This document shows positions 20,924 through 29,573 of a stretch of DNA of 64,000 nt, one piece after another. The notes beneath the pieces were generated by a model that saw only the letters and a list, made by a program, of their open reading frames with translations, had not been told where the DNA came from and ran no database searches. Positions within the stretch are counted from its first letter, which is position 1. Each line of letters begins with the position of its first letter. Where the stretch lies: positions 1,134 through 65,133 of the forward strand of contig NZ_FRBS01000005.1 of NCBI RefSeq assembly GCF_900142675.1, read 5' to 3'. The DNA comes from Shouchella rhizosphaerae. GTDB taxonomy: Bacteria; Bacillota; Bacilli; Bacillales; Bacillaceae_D. The position numbers and the translations under genes are program-made.

Positions 20924-22759
20924 CTATTGTTCTCCTTCTCCTGTTGAATAAACCCGTATTCTTTTTTCGAGGCGGTTTTTTTGCTCTCTGGCAACCACTT
21001 CGGCACTCCCTTGGCCAACTGCTGCAATCATCACTCCTCGTTCTGTTTCATCGATAATGGTGACGATGTCCTCATCACTGCTTCCCCACTCAATCACTTC
21101 TTCGCCCACGTTGTAATCTGGTTTCAAATCGGCTATAAGCTCTCTTGTTTCCCCAATCTCCAACCGAACTGTTTCTTCATTGGTCACAATCCGCTCCAGC
21201 TGCCCCTCGGTCACACGGGCACGCCACACATTATGCAAGTGGATTGCTTGTGCATGCTGGACATGGATGGAGCCGCCGTCAGCATACCATTCAATCCCTG
21301 CATTCGTTGGATCCGTATAAATAAGGGATGTAAACGTAAGCTCACCATCATTGATAAACCATTCGATCGATGATTCATCGACAAGCACATCCAGCTTCAT
21401 GAACCCCCGTTTTGCATCATAATCTGCCTCATAGCGCTGTCCGAACGGAAATGGTTGGCCATTGCGATCGATTATGGTTTCCAGCCCTGCATTGGTACGA
21501 TCTAAAAACACTTTCTGATATTCTCCATCAAAGCCAAGAAGTGACTCGACACCATTACCATGCCTGAGCCGCAAGCCAAATTCTCGCAAATCTTCCCACG
21601 AAACTTCGGCCGTAAAACGGTAAGTCGTCCCTTTAAAATCGAGCGGAGTTGCCTCGTTGGCAACGTCAAAAGGAGCAAAATCCTGTTGTTTGGCATAAAT
21701 CGTGTCAAGTTCGGATATCGGCTTTTGCCGTAGTCGCACTTGCCCGTTGGAATTTGTATACAACCCTAACTCTCTTGGAATCGACATCGCTCCCATCCAT
21801 GGATCGGTTGGCGATTGGTACGGATACCGCCAGTTCGCCATCCAGCCGAGCCAGACCGTCCGGCCATCCAAATTCGCAAATGTTTGCGCTGCATAAAAGT
21901 CCTGGCCTATATCAGTAATCAGCACTTCTGCGGCATCATTGTCGTTTGTAAAGGCAGTCCCATCAAATTCACCGACAAAATATTGCGCAGTAGAGCCATT
22001 GGTTTCATCATTATCGCCTACACTAACGTGGAGAACCCACTTTTGATTGTCCTCATCGCCGTCAACTGGAAGGCGGAACAAATCAGGACATTCCCACACT
22101 GCAGCATGCAATCCTTCCCCGGCACCAAACTGGCTCGCAAATGCCCAATCAATCAAGTTGTCAGAATGGTAAAAGCTGACGGTCTGATTCGTTGAGACTA
22201 CCATGACCCACTTTGCCGTTTCCTCATGCCAAAACACTTTCGGGTCGCGGAAATCTTTCATGCCAGTGTTCGGAATAACAGGGTTACCAACATACCGTTC
22301 CCACGTCCGTCCATCGTCTTTGCTGTAAGCAATCGATTGGGCTTCGCCCCCCTCTGTGTTTGTATAAATCGCAACCAACCCTGGTTTCCCGCCAAACAAA
22401 CCGCTTGTATCCTTCTCATCAACAACTACACTACCGGATAACGCTTGACCTAAATGATCACGTTCTAACGCAATCGGCAAGTGCTCCCAATGAAGCAAAT
22501 CCTTGCTAACAGCATGGGCCCACGTTCCATTTTTTTGATGGAATAAATGGTATTCCCCTTTATAAAATACGAGCCCATTTGGATCAGCTAAATTGCCCAC
22601 AGGGGTAGAGAAGTGGTACTGTGGCCTATACCGTTCTGTGTAATAAGAAGCGTCCTCTCTTAATGACGCCATTCTTTCCCCTCCTGTTTCAAGCATCGTG
22701 CAACTTGTGCCTATCATCAGAAACGCCAGCAAAAAAAGCGTTTTTGTAAACAATCTCAT
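20924..22759 (-). CDS. Secreted GH32 lipoprotein (levanase/fructanase) with Big2-like domain
   Basis: A 611-residue enzyme with a lipoprotein signal peptide (MRLFTKTLFLLAFLMIGTSC, lipobox Cys20). The GH32 core has LADPNGLVFY, in which the usual Asn before the nucleophile Asp is Ala, then DFRDPKVFW and VWECPDLF. After the beta-sandwich (DESSIEWFINDG), residues about 530-605 look like a Big2 immunoglobulin-like domain (WGSSDEDIVTI, AVGQGSAEVVA). It probably hydrolyses levan or inulin on the cell surface and passes oligosaccharides to the ABC importer. Its start overlaps the binding-protein stop by four bases. Confidence 0.87.
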   Translation of the reverse strand: MRLFTKTLFLLAFLMIGTSCTMLETGGERMASLREDASYYTERYRPQYHFSTPVGNLADPNGLVFYKGEYHLFHQKNGTWAHAVSKDLLHWEHLPIALERDHLGQALSGSVVVDEKDTSGLFGGKPGLVAIYTNTEGGEAQSIAYSKDDGRTWERYVGNPVIPNTGMKDFRDPKVFWHEETAKWVMVVSTNQTVSFYHSDNLIDWAFASQFGAGEGLHAAVWECPDLFRLPVDGDEDNQKWVLHVSVGDNDETNGSTAQYFVGEFDGTAFTNDNDAAEVLITDIGQDFYAAQTFANLDGRTVWLGWMANWRYPYQSPTDPWMGAMSIPRELGLYTNSNGQVRLRQKPISELDTIYAKQQDFAPFDVANEATPLDFKGTTYRFTAEVSWEDLREFGLRLRHGNGVESLLGFDGEYQKVFLDRTNAGLETIIDRNGQPFPFGQRYEADYDAKRGFMKLDVLVDESSIEWFINDGELTFTSLIYTDPTNAGIEWYADGGSIHVQHAQAIHLHNVWRARVTEGQLERIVTNEETVRLEIGETRELIADLKPDYNVGEEVIEWGSSDEDIVTIIDETERGVMIAAVGQGSAEVVAREQKNRLEKRIRVYSTGEGEQ

Positions 22760-24360
22760 TGGCTCTCCATTTGTTCATAGTAGCGGTCATACGCATCTTG
22801 GCGGATTTGCAGCCATTCTTCTAAGCCCATTTCATACAGCTGGTTTACATAGGCTTCCCATTCCTCTTCGACGCCGCCTTCCATAAGCCAACGGGCATAA
22901 TTTCGCTCAATGACATCCATTAAATCCGCTTCTAGGAAATGCAACCGGTCTAGCTCTTCTTCGTTCATAAAGACATTTGGGTAACTCTCTTCCCAAATAA
23001 AATCGGCGTAATACGTTTCAATATCTTGAAGTCGCTGTTTGGCCCGCGGCTCCATATCTACTACAGTGCCGAAATGTTCTTCTAATACAACAGATGGGCC
23101 CATCGGCGCCACTTTTTCACGAAATTCGCCCATGGTGATCCCTTCTGGCAGCTCTTTATTCACAAGCATGCCATTTTCGTCTTCCTCATAAATGTCACCA
23201 ATCGGTCCCCAATTAATCTGGGCCGACAAGTGTGGGTCATATAGTTGGTCGACCCATCTCATTGTCAATTCTGGATTTTCATTCGCCGATGTAATGACAA
23301 AGGCACCGCGATGATGTTCATGATGGTTAGAACGCCCATACATCCGATCCCCATTCGGCCCCTCAAGGGGACCAAGCAAGACATAATCCTCAGCTCGCTC
23401 TAAGCCGACAACAGATTCAATTTCCCAAAAAATAAAGGCGCCTAAAGGGTTAGGATCTTGTTTCCCTTTAGCCAAAAACTGTCCTGTGTCATGGGTAAAC
23501 ACTTCTTGGTCGATCAGCCCTTCTGCAAACCATTCATGGAAATACGCGATCGCTTCTTTATACTCATTTTGAACGGCTGTAAAAATGACTTCCCCGTCCT
23601 TTACAACTAGTTTGTTTGGGTTATCAGGTAGGCCAAAGGCTGCAAAAAAGTCGCCTAAATAGCCTTGGAATCCGTCATTTGGCGTAAAGCTCAATCCTTC
23701 ATCGGCTTTGCCGCTTCCATTCACATCATGCTCACGGAAAGCCCTTAATGCCTCACGCAGTTCATCCAACGTTTCTGGTTTTTCAAGCCCTACTTCATCA
23801 AGCCACGCTTGGTTAATCGCTGTAAAATTGGCAAAGGGAACAAGCCCCATTTCTTCTACTCGTGGCAATGAATAAATATGTCCATCTGGAGCTGTTAAAA
23901 CAGCCAACAGCTCAGGGCGTTCATCTAAAATCTTTTGTAAGTTCGGCGCATATTCTTCAATTAAGCCTTCAAGAGGGATAATGGCGCCATCACGGCCATA
24001 GCGGACAAGGTCATAATCACTAAAACCAGCATTGTAAAAAGCATCAGGCAAATCATTGCTGGCGAGCATTAAATTCTTCCTCTCAGCATAGCCATCTCCA
24101 GGAATGTTGTTCCAGTTAATGTTAACATTGGTCATATTTTCTATTTCTTTAAAAATTGTCATTTCTCCAAAATTTGGCGCCAAGGCAGACTTTGGCGATA
24201 CAAACTGTAAAGACACATCAACTCCTTCGTCGACAAGAGGCAGCCCCGTTTCATTAAATTCTACTTTCTCAGCATTGTTATTTTCCTGGTTGCTTGATTC
24301 ATTATTGCAGGCAGACAAAGCAATGACAGAAACAAGCAAACATGTGGCCCGTTTTTTCAT
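22756..24360 (-). CDS. ABC transporter solute-binding lipoprotein (LplA-like)
   Basis: A 534-residue family 1 solute-binding protein with a lipoprotein signal (lipobox SALSAC, Cys18). The large size and the paired LplB/LplC permeases place it in the LplA/YtcQ group of oligosaccharide binders. I start it at the ATG 24360 because the signal peptide begins there and AGGGGGA lies upstream. It would capture fructo-oligosaccharides released by the surface GH32 enzyme encoded directly downstream. The operon has no ATPase gene, so a shared MsmX-type ATPase, such as the one at 28475-29566, probably powers it. Confidence 0.87.
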   Translation of the reverse strand: MKKRATCLLVSVIALSACNNESSNQENNNAEKVEFNETGLPLVDEGVDVSLQFVSPKSALAPNFGEMTIFKEIENMTNVNINWNNIPGDGYAERKNLMLASNDLPDAFYNAGFSDYDLVRYGRDGAIIPLEGLIEEYAPNLQKILDERPELLAVLTAPDGHIYSLPRVEEMGLVPFANFTAINQAWLDEVGLEKPETLDELREALRAFREHDVNGSGKADEGLSFTPNDGFQGYLGDFFAAFGLPDNPNKLVVKDGEVIFTAVQNEYKEAIAYFHEWFAEGLIDQEVFTHDTGQFLAKGKQDPNPLGAFIFWEIESVVGLERAEDYVLLGPLEGPNGDRMYGRSNHHEHHRGAFVITSANENPELTMRWVDQLYDPHLSAQINWGPIGDIYEEDENGMLVNKELPEGITMGEFREKVAPMGPSVVLEEHFGTVVDMEPRAKQRLQDIETYYADFIWEESYPNVFMNEEELDRLHFLEADLMDVIERNYARWLMEGGVEEEWEAYVNQLYEMGLEEWLQIRQDAYDRYYEQMESQ

Positions 24361-24379
24361 ACACGTTTTCCCCCTTTTG

Positions 24380-25270
24380 TTAGCCTTTAATCGATCCAAT
24401 CATCACGCCTTTTACAAAATATTTTTGCAAAAATGGGTATAAAACAAGCAACGGTAAAGACGAAACGATAATGACTCCGTATTTAATTTGTTCTGCTACA
24501 GCAAGCTGTACTTGATTCGATTCAATGTCGCCAATCATTTGCGTCGATGCCTCACTTTGGATGAGCAAATTTCGTAAAATTAATTGCAACGGATAAAGCG
24601 AATCATTATTCAAGTAAATCAACGCATCAAAAAAAGAGTTCCAATGAGTGACGACATGAAAAAGCACCATGACTGCAATAATCGGCTTTGACAACGGCAG
24701 AACAATTTTTGCAAAGAAACGAAAATCATTGCAGCCATCAATTTGTGCTGCTTCTAGCATGTCTTTCGGAATCGATGTCTGAAAAAAAGTACGGCAAATA
24801 ATGACATTCCATAACCCAACTGCATTCGGAATCACCATTGCCCAAATCGTATTCACCATTCCTAAATCGCGAACGACAAGATACGTTGGAATCATTCCTC
24901 CATGGAAAAACAACGTAACCACCAAAAACATCATAATGATATGGCGCCCTGGCAAATCTTTACGGGAAAGGGCGTATCCAGAGGTGACCGTCAACGACAC
25001 GCTTATCGCCGTACCAAGTGTTGCGTATAGAAGTGTATTTTTAAAACCATTGACAATATTGTCATCTTGAAAAATACGCTTAAAACCATCAAACGTAATA
25101 TCCTTTGGCAAAAGGAGTACATCCCCGGCAAAGACACGGTTTGGATCGCTTATTGAGGCAATCACAATAAAGTAAAGTGGATATAACACAAGCAGGCAGC
25201 CAATTGTCAGCAACGTGACATTGACTATATCAAACGCCTTATCGCCTCTTGTCCGTTTCCATTTGTCCAT
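24380..25270 (-). CDS. Carbohydrate ABC transporter permease (LplC-like)
   Basis: A 296-residue inner-membrane protein with six predicted spans and the EAA cytoplasmic loop EAAQIDGCNDFRFFAKIVLP, which contacts the ATPase. It ends LQKYFVKGVMIGSIKG, typical of the MalG/LplC branch. GGGGGAAG precedes the ATG at 25270. It pairs with the LplB-like permease upstream and the binding protein downstream. Confidence 0.9.
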   Translation of the reverse strand: MDKWKRTRGDKAFDIVNVTLLTIGCLLVLYPLYFIVIASISDPNRVFAGDVLLLPKDITFDGFKRIFQDDNIVNGFKNTLLYATLGTAISVSLTVTSGYALSRKDLPGRHIIMMFLVVTLFFHGGMIPTYLVVRDLGMVNTIWAMVIPNAVGLWNVIICRTFFQTSIPKDMLEAAQIDGCNDFRFFAKIVLPLSKPIIAVMVLFHVVTHWNSFFDALIYLNNDSLYPLQLILRNLLIQSEASTQMIGDIESNQVQLAVAEQIKYGVIIVSSLPLLVLYPFLQKYFVKGVMIGSIKG

Positions 25271-25283
25271 TCGATCTTCCCCC

Positions 25284-26255
25284 CTACCATAAACTACTGT
25301 CGGACATTTTTCGCGCAATTTGGTTGACTGTGACAAGCAAAATCAAGTTAATGATGGCATTAAATAACCCGACTGCTGTGCCAAAACTATATTGCGCTTG
25401 CTGGATGCCGACCTCGTACACATACGTTGCAATAATATTAGATGATTCTTTATTTAGCGGTGTTTGCATCAATAGCGCCTTTTCAAACCCAATGTTCATC
25501 AAGTTTCCTAGCGCTAAAATTAACATGATAACGGAAATCGGCATAATCGCTGGTATATCAATATGCAGCATTCGTTTAAACTTACTGGCGCCGTCCATTA
25601 CCGCCGCTTCATGCAAAGATGGATCAACCCCGCTCAATGCAGCCAAATAAATAATCGCTGCAAAGCCTGTTCCTTGCCAAACGCCGGAGAACACATATAA
25701 CGTTTTGAACCATTCTGGACTCGCCATAAAATTGATTGGTTCGCCGCCAAACAGTCTAATCAAATGGTTGATTAAACCACTTGATGGCGATAAAAAAACA
25801 AATAAAATTCCCACTAATACAACGACAGAGATGAAATGAGGTGCATACACGACTGTCTGAAGAAATCGTTTATATTTGTGGCTAATAAGCATGTTCAGCA
25901 TTAATGCCAATAAGATTGGCAGCGGAAACCCAACGGCAAGTTCATAAATGCTTAAAACAAGGGTGTTTTCCAAAATAGTCCAAAATTGATAAGACTGAAA
26001 GAAACGCATAAAGTGGTCTAACCCGACCCATTCACTGCCCCATACTCCTAAGCTTGGCAAATAATTTTTAAACGCAATTTGCAACCCATACATGGGGTAA
26101 TACTTAAATATAAGAAAGTAAATAATCGTTGGCGCCAACAACACATACAATTGCCAACTGCGAAGCACACGGACGAACTTCTTCTGTTTTTGTGGTTGAA
26201 TGTGCCCCAATCTGGCACGATTGCCCTTAATGCGTGATGGCTGTACGACAGACAT
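25284..26255 (-). CDS. Carbohydrate ABC transporter permease (LplB-like)
   Basis: A 323-residue permease with six membrane spans and the EAA loop EAAVMDGASKFKRMLHIDIP. It is the first gene of the fructan operon, with AAGGAGGTGG before the ATG and a consensus promoter overlapped by palindromic operators at 26298-26338. It forms the translocation pore with the LplC-like protein. Confidence 0.9.
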   Translation of the reverse strand: MSVVQPSRIKGNRARLGHIQPQKQKKFVRVLRSWQLYVLLAPTIIYFLIFKYYPMYGLQIAFKNYLPSLGVWGSEWVGLDHFMRFFQSYQFWTILENTLVLSIYELAVGFPLPILLALMLNMLISHKYKRFLQTVVYAPHFISVVVLVGILFVFLSPSSGLINHLIRLFGGEPINFMASPEWFKTLYVFSGVWQGTGFAAIIYLAALSGVDPSLHEAAVMDGASKFKRMLHIDIPAIMPISVIMLILALGNLMNIGFEKALLMQTPLNKESSNIIATYVYEVGIQQAQYSFGTAVGLFNAIINLILLVTVNQIARKMSDSSLW

Positions 26256-26277
26256 CTGTTTCCCACCTCCTTTATTA

Positions 26278-26293
26278 TGAAAAGCGCTTTCAA
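26278..26293 (-). promoter_or_regulatory. cre-like site at the fructan operon start
   Basis: On the minus strand TTGAAAGCGCTTTTCA matches the left half of the CcpA site TGAAANCGNTTTCA exactly and the right half with a one-base shift. It lies a few bases after the expected transcription start of the promoter at 26298-26326, a position suited to catabolite repression. Confidence 0.5.
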
Positions 26294-26297
26294 GACG

Positions 26298-26338
26298 ATT
26301 TTATGTCAACCGGTTTCATATGTCAACCGGTTGACATA
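26298..26338 (-). promoter_or_regulatory. SigA promoter with overlapping LacI-type operators
   Basis: On the minus strand TTGACA (26326-26321), a 17-bp spacer and TAAAAT (26303-26298) form a near-consensus promoter. The perfect 20-bp palindrome TATGTCAACCGGTTGACATA at 26319-26338 covers the -35 box. A second, imperfect copy (TATGTCAACCGGTTTCATA) at 26302-26320 fills the spacer, centre 17 bp away. The CG-centred palindrome is the form bound by LacI-family regulators such as the one encoded upstream. Confidence 0.82.
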
Positions 26339-26342
26339 AAAG

Positions 26343-26389
26343 AAGGCAAAAAACATCTCCGAACGTTCGGCAATGATGTTTTTCGCCTT
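26343..26389 (-). terminator. Terminator of the lacI-type gene
   Basis: A long stem with AAAAACATC/GATGTTTTT arms, an inner CCGAACGTTCGG palindrome and flanking AAGGC/GCCTT, followed by a T-rich tail. It separates the regulator gene from the fructan promoter. Confidence 0.8.
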
Positions 26390-26397
26390 TGCTTTGT

Positions 26398-27387
26398 TCA
26401 TACACTATTCCCTCTTACTAATTCAATGCTATGCACATATTCTTTTTCAAGCGCCTTCTCTGGTTGTTCTATTTGCTGAATGAGAATTTGCACTGCTGTC
26501 TCTGCCATCGTGATCATCGGCTGCTTGATTGTTGTTAGTTCAGGCACATGCTGACGAACAAACTCCGTGCCATCATATCCGATCACTTTCACGTCTTCAG
26601 GAACACGCTTGTTTCGGCGACGTACTTCTTGGATGACCTTTAACGCGATGCTATCGTCACTTGCAAAGACACCATCCATCTGTGGTTGCTGATCAAACAA
26701 AGCACAAATCGCTGCTTCCGCTTCCGCTTGCGATAAAACGCTGCGAATTTCATAGGTCATAGCGGGCAAACCGTATCGTTGCATGACTGCTTCATAACCG
26801 TTGCGCCGAAGGTTGGCAGGTGTCTCTAGTTCAGCAGGCCCATTAATATGGACAATGTTTTTACAACCGGCTTCGATAAGCGTGGCGGCTGCGAGTTCTC
26901 CCCCTGCATAATTATCGGAACTAATGACTGGGATCCCACTTGATAAATAGTGGTCAAATGCGACTGTAGGCATTTGCTCGGACACGTCGATTAATCCACG
27001 GTTGTATGTACAGACGATCACGCCATCCACTTGATTGCGCCGCAGCATTTCCCAGTAATGTGCTTCTTTTTCTGCATTGTGTAAACTATTGCAAAGAAGC
27101 ACTTTTAATCCAGCTAGCGCGCAAAAATGTTCAATTCGCGCTGTTAGTTCCCCGTAAAACGGGTTAGCGGTTGTTGGTACAATCAAGCCAATTAAATTGG
27201 AGCGTTTATTGTAAAGCGAGCGTGCTAAATCATTTGGGATATAGTTTAACTTTTTCATTGCGTCATAAACTTTTTGGCGTGTTTCTTCACTTATGTAGCC
27301 ACGTTTGTTCATTACTCGTGAAACAGTGGTTGGCGAAACCCCTGCCGCTTTGGCCACATCGCTAATTTTCGGCTTTATTTTAAACAC
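26398..27387 (-). CDS. LacI-family transcriptional repressor of the fructan operon
   Basis: A 329-residue regulator. The helix-turn-helix ISDVAKAAGVSPTTVSRVMN lies at about 8-27, followed by the hinge LNYIPNDLARSL and a periplasmic-binding-protein-like sensor domain (GLIVPTTANPF, DGVFASDDSIAL, VIGYDGTEFV). It most likely binds the CCGG-centred palindromes just downstream and is relieved by a fructan-derived sugar. The start is unclear: GTG at 27387 directly abuts AGGGG, leaving no spacer, while better-spaced codons for the Shine-Dalgarno are ATA or ATT. I keep the GTG. Confidence 0.88.
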   Translation of the reverse strand: MFKIKPKISDVAKAAGVSPTTVSRVMNKRGYISEETRQKVYDAMKKLNYIPNDLARSLYNKRSNLIGLIVPTTANPFYGELTARIEHFCALAGLKVLLCNSLHNAEKEAHYWEMLRRNQVDGVIVCTYNRGLIDVSEQMPTVAFDHYLSSGIPVISSDNYAGGELAAATLIEAGCKNIVHINGPAELETPANLRRNGYEAVMQRYGLPAMTYEIRSVLSQAEAEAAICALFDQQPQMDGVFASDDSIALKVIQEVRRRNKRVPEDVKVIGYDGTEFVRQHVPELTTIKQPMITMAETAVQILIQQIEQPEKALEKEYVHSIELVRGNSV

Positions 27388-27437
27388 CCCCTATTCTTCT
27401 GCCTTCTATATTAATGAAGCCAGCGCTTTCACACAAT

Positions 27438-27468
27438 AAAAAAAGCCTAAAGCCATATGGCCATAGGC
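27438..27468 (-). terminator. Terminator of the 38-residue membrane peptide gene
   Basis: On the minus strand GCCTATGGCCAT and ATGGCTTTAGGC form an interrupted palindromic stem followed by seven T. It lies directly after the small gene's TAG. Confidence 0.75.
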
Positions 27469-27471
27469 AAG

Positions 27472-27588
27472 CTATAAAAAAAGCAAGTAACCAATGAATA
27501 AGAGAATAACCCAAATCGGCAAGCTAATCAACGTACCCCAAATAAGTCCTAAAACAAACCGTCCGTCTTGCATATGGCGATCCTTCAT
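27472..27588 (-). CDS. 38-residue single-span membrane peptide
   Basis: This short gene encodes MKDRHMQDGRFVLGLIWG followed by a hydrophobic helix rich in Leu, Ile and Trp to the C-terminus. AAAAGGGG lies nine bases before the ATG, and a terminator begins four bases past the stop, so it looks like a real small gene. One membrane span would cover about residues 12-37 with a charged N-terminus. It lies between the NagZ/ABC operon and the lacI-type gene on the same strand. I do not recognise a family; small membrane regulators of transporters look like this, but that is only a guess. Confidence 0.62.
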   Translation of the reverse strand: MKDRHMQDGRFVLGLIWGTLISLPIWVILLFIGYLLFL

Positions 27589-27780
27589 CTGCAAGCACCC
27601 CTTTTTAGCATCTTAAACAAAAAAGGGCTGGTTTATACCATTTTTTTAAAGCGTTTTCTTACTGATATATCAAACAACCAATACATGGGTTGCATTTTCG
27701 CTTTTCGATTCAATGAAAGTTGTACGGCGCCTTAGATAGCGAAGACTTTTTTGCAGTTTAGAGAAGTTGCATGATACCCA

Positions 27781-28470
27781 TCAGTGTGAATTAGGTTGCC
27801 GCTGAACAAAAACCCCATTTTCCACTAACTCAGATCGACTAATTGCTCCACTCGTCATTCTACTTACAAACACTGCCGCTACACCGGGAAGTAAGAACGC
27901 ATGGCCAACGATCGTCATAGACAGCAGCACGGTAAACAAAATGAGTTGGAGAAAAGCGGCAATCGTATAAAGGGGGTTTGCTAACAACAGTTTCATGCTC
28001 ACGAGCATCGCTTTTGGCAATTTTAATCCGTATTTTATGACGAGCGGCACCGTATAAAGCTGGCTTAAAGCAACCATGCCAGCAAAGTACGTTTGAAAAC
28101 AGGCAATCGCAAAGGCAAACCAGGTGTCTTCGACGACCCATAACCACCAAGAAGAAGCGACAATCAACACAAATATGCCGAAAAAGCAAGCAAAGGCAAT
28201 TCCCTGGATACAATGGGTTTTCGTTGCTTTTAAAAACGTTAAAAGCATTGATCCTTTTTCCTCTTGCAGCATCGTCTCAACTGCTCTGCTTGCGCCAAAC
28301 CAAACTGGCCCTCCGGCAAACAAGGCAAAAATAATCGCCAACTGCCAAGGCAAAAACAAGATACCTGGCAACATGATCAGCGAAACGAACAAACTAATAG
28401 CAACGACCGAAACAATGGATTGGTACAAATCCTTTGCCGTTATTCGCAAAAGCGCTGTCACTGAAAACAT
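27781..28470 (-). CDS. DUF624-like polytopic membrane protein
   Basis: A 229-residue protein with five or six hydrophobic helices. The overall arrangement, with early GxPxWFGASRAVE and NPLYTIAAFLQL, resembles the YesV/YesL (DUF624) family that often accompanies sugar ABC importers and glycosidases in Bacillaceae. Molecular function is unknown; an accessory role in transport is inferred from linkage. It is the last gene of the NagZ operon, four bases after the ATPase gene. Confidence 0.7.
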   Translation of the reverse strand: MFSVTALLRITAKDLYQSIVSVVAISLFVSLIMLPGILFLPWQLAIIFALFAGGPVWFGASRAVETMLQEEKGSMLLTFLKATKTHCIQGIAFACFFGIFVLIVASSWWLWVVEDTWFAFAIACFQTYFAGMVALSQLYTVPLVIKYGLKLPKAMLVSMKLLLANPLYTIAAFLQLILFTVLLSMTIVGHAFLLPGVAAVFVSRMTSGAISRSELVENGVFVQRQPNSH

Positions 28471-28474
28471 AGAC

Positions 28475-29566
28475 TCACCCTATTCGTTGTTGGCTTGTTT
28501 TATCGAACAAATGAATTTTATCGATTTGCAGAGAAACGGTCACTTCTTCTCCGGCCTGGACAAATGATTCCCCTGATACTTTTGCAATCGTATTTGTGCC
28601 ATTTAAAGAAAAGTAAACTAAGTTTTCCGAGCCCAAATGCTCACATACGCGCACTGTGACAGTGGCATGGCCATCGCCTTCAGTAAGGCGGATATGTTCT
28701 GGACGAATGCCGCAGACAACTTCTTTGCCTATATAGCTAGCGATCTTTTGTTTCAATGCTGGAGCCAGAGGCCATTTGCTGTTTCCCACTTGGAGATACT
28801 CACCGGAAACGATTTTTCCATCCAAAAAATTCATCGCCGGCGAACCAATAAAGCCGCCAACAAACATATTCGCCGGTTTGGCGTACAGTTCTTGTGGCGA
28901 AGCAATTTGTTGGATTTCGCCTTTATTCATAACGACAATCCGTTCACCTAATGTCATCGCCTCTACTTGGTCATGGGTAACATAGACAATTGTCGCTCCA
29001 AGGCGCTGATGAAGCTCCGCTAATTCAATCCGCATTTGCACACGCAGTTTCGCGTCAAGGTTGGAAAGGGGCTCATCAAATAAAAACACTTTTGGATCAC
29101 GGACAATCGCACGGCCAAGGGCGACACGTTGCCGCTGCCCTCCAGACAATTCCTTTGGCTTCCGTTCCAGCAAGTCATCGAGCCCTAAAATCGTTGATGC
29201 ATAACGAACCTTTTCGTCAATGATGCTTTTGTCGATTTTCATATTCTTTAAGCCGAAACTTAAATTTTCTTTGATCGTCATATGAGGATAAAGCGCATAA
29301 TCTTGGAACACCATCGCAATGTCCCGGTCTTTCGGATGGACGTGGTTAACAAGTTGGTCGTCTATATAGATGTTTCCTTCTGTCTGCTTTTCAAGACCGG
29401 CAATCATTCGCAGTGATGTCGTCTTGCCACAACCTGAAGGGCCGACAAAAACAAGAAATTCTTTATCGTTGATCGTAAATGTGGCGTCTTTCACGGCTGT
29501 AAAGGTGCCGCCGCGCTTTTCGTCCACAAATGTTTTGGTAATGTGGTCAAACACAATCGTCGCCAT
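28475..29566 (-). CDS. msmX: Multi-sugar ABC transporter ATPase (MsmX/UgpC-type)
   Basis: A 363-residue ATPase with Walker A GPSGCGKTT at about 39-47, the Q-loop, signature LSGGQRQRVALGRA, Walker B VFLFDEPLSNLDA and the H-loop TH in YVTHDQVEAM. The C-terminal 120 residues form the OB-fold regulatory domain usual in MalK/MsmX. Many Bacillaceae use one MsmX for several importers, so this copy could also power the fructan permease, which lacks its own ATPase. It lies between the permease genes and the DUF624-like gene. Confidence 0.92.
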   Translation of the reverse strand: MATIVFDHITKTFVDEKRGGTFTAVKDATFTINDKEFLVFVGPSGCGKTTSLRMIAGLEKQTEGNIYIDDQLVNHVHPKDRDIAMVFQDYALYPHMTIKENLSFGLKNMKIDKSIIDEKVRYASTILGLDDLLERKPKELSGGQRQRVALGRAIVRDPKVFLFDEPLSNLDAKLRVQMRIELAELHQRLGATIVYVTHDQVEAMTLGERIVVMNKGEIQQIASPQELYAKPANMFVGGFIGSPAMNFLDGKIVSGEYLQVGNSKWPLAPALKQKIASYIGKEVVCGIRPEHIRLTEGDGHATVTVRVCEHLGSENLVYFSLNGTNTIAKVSGESFVQAGEEVTVSLQIDKIHLFDKTSQQRIG

Positions 29567-29573
29567 TTTCCAC

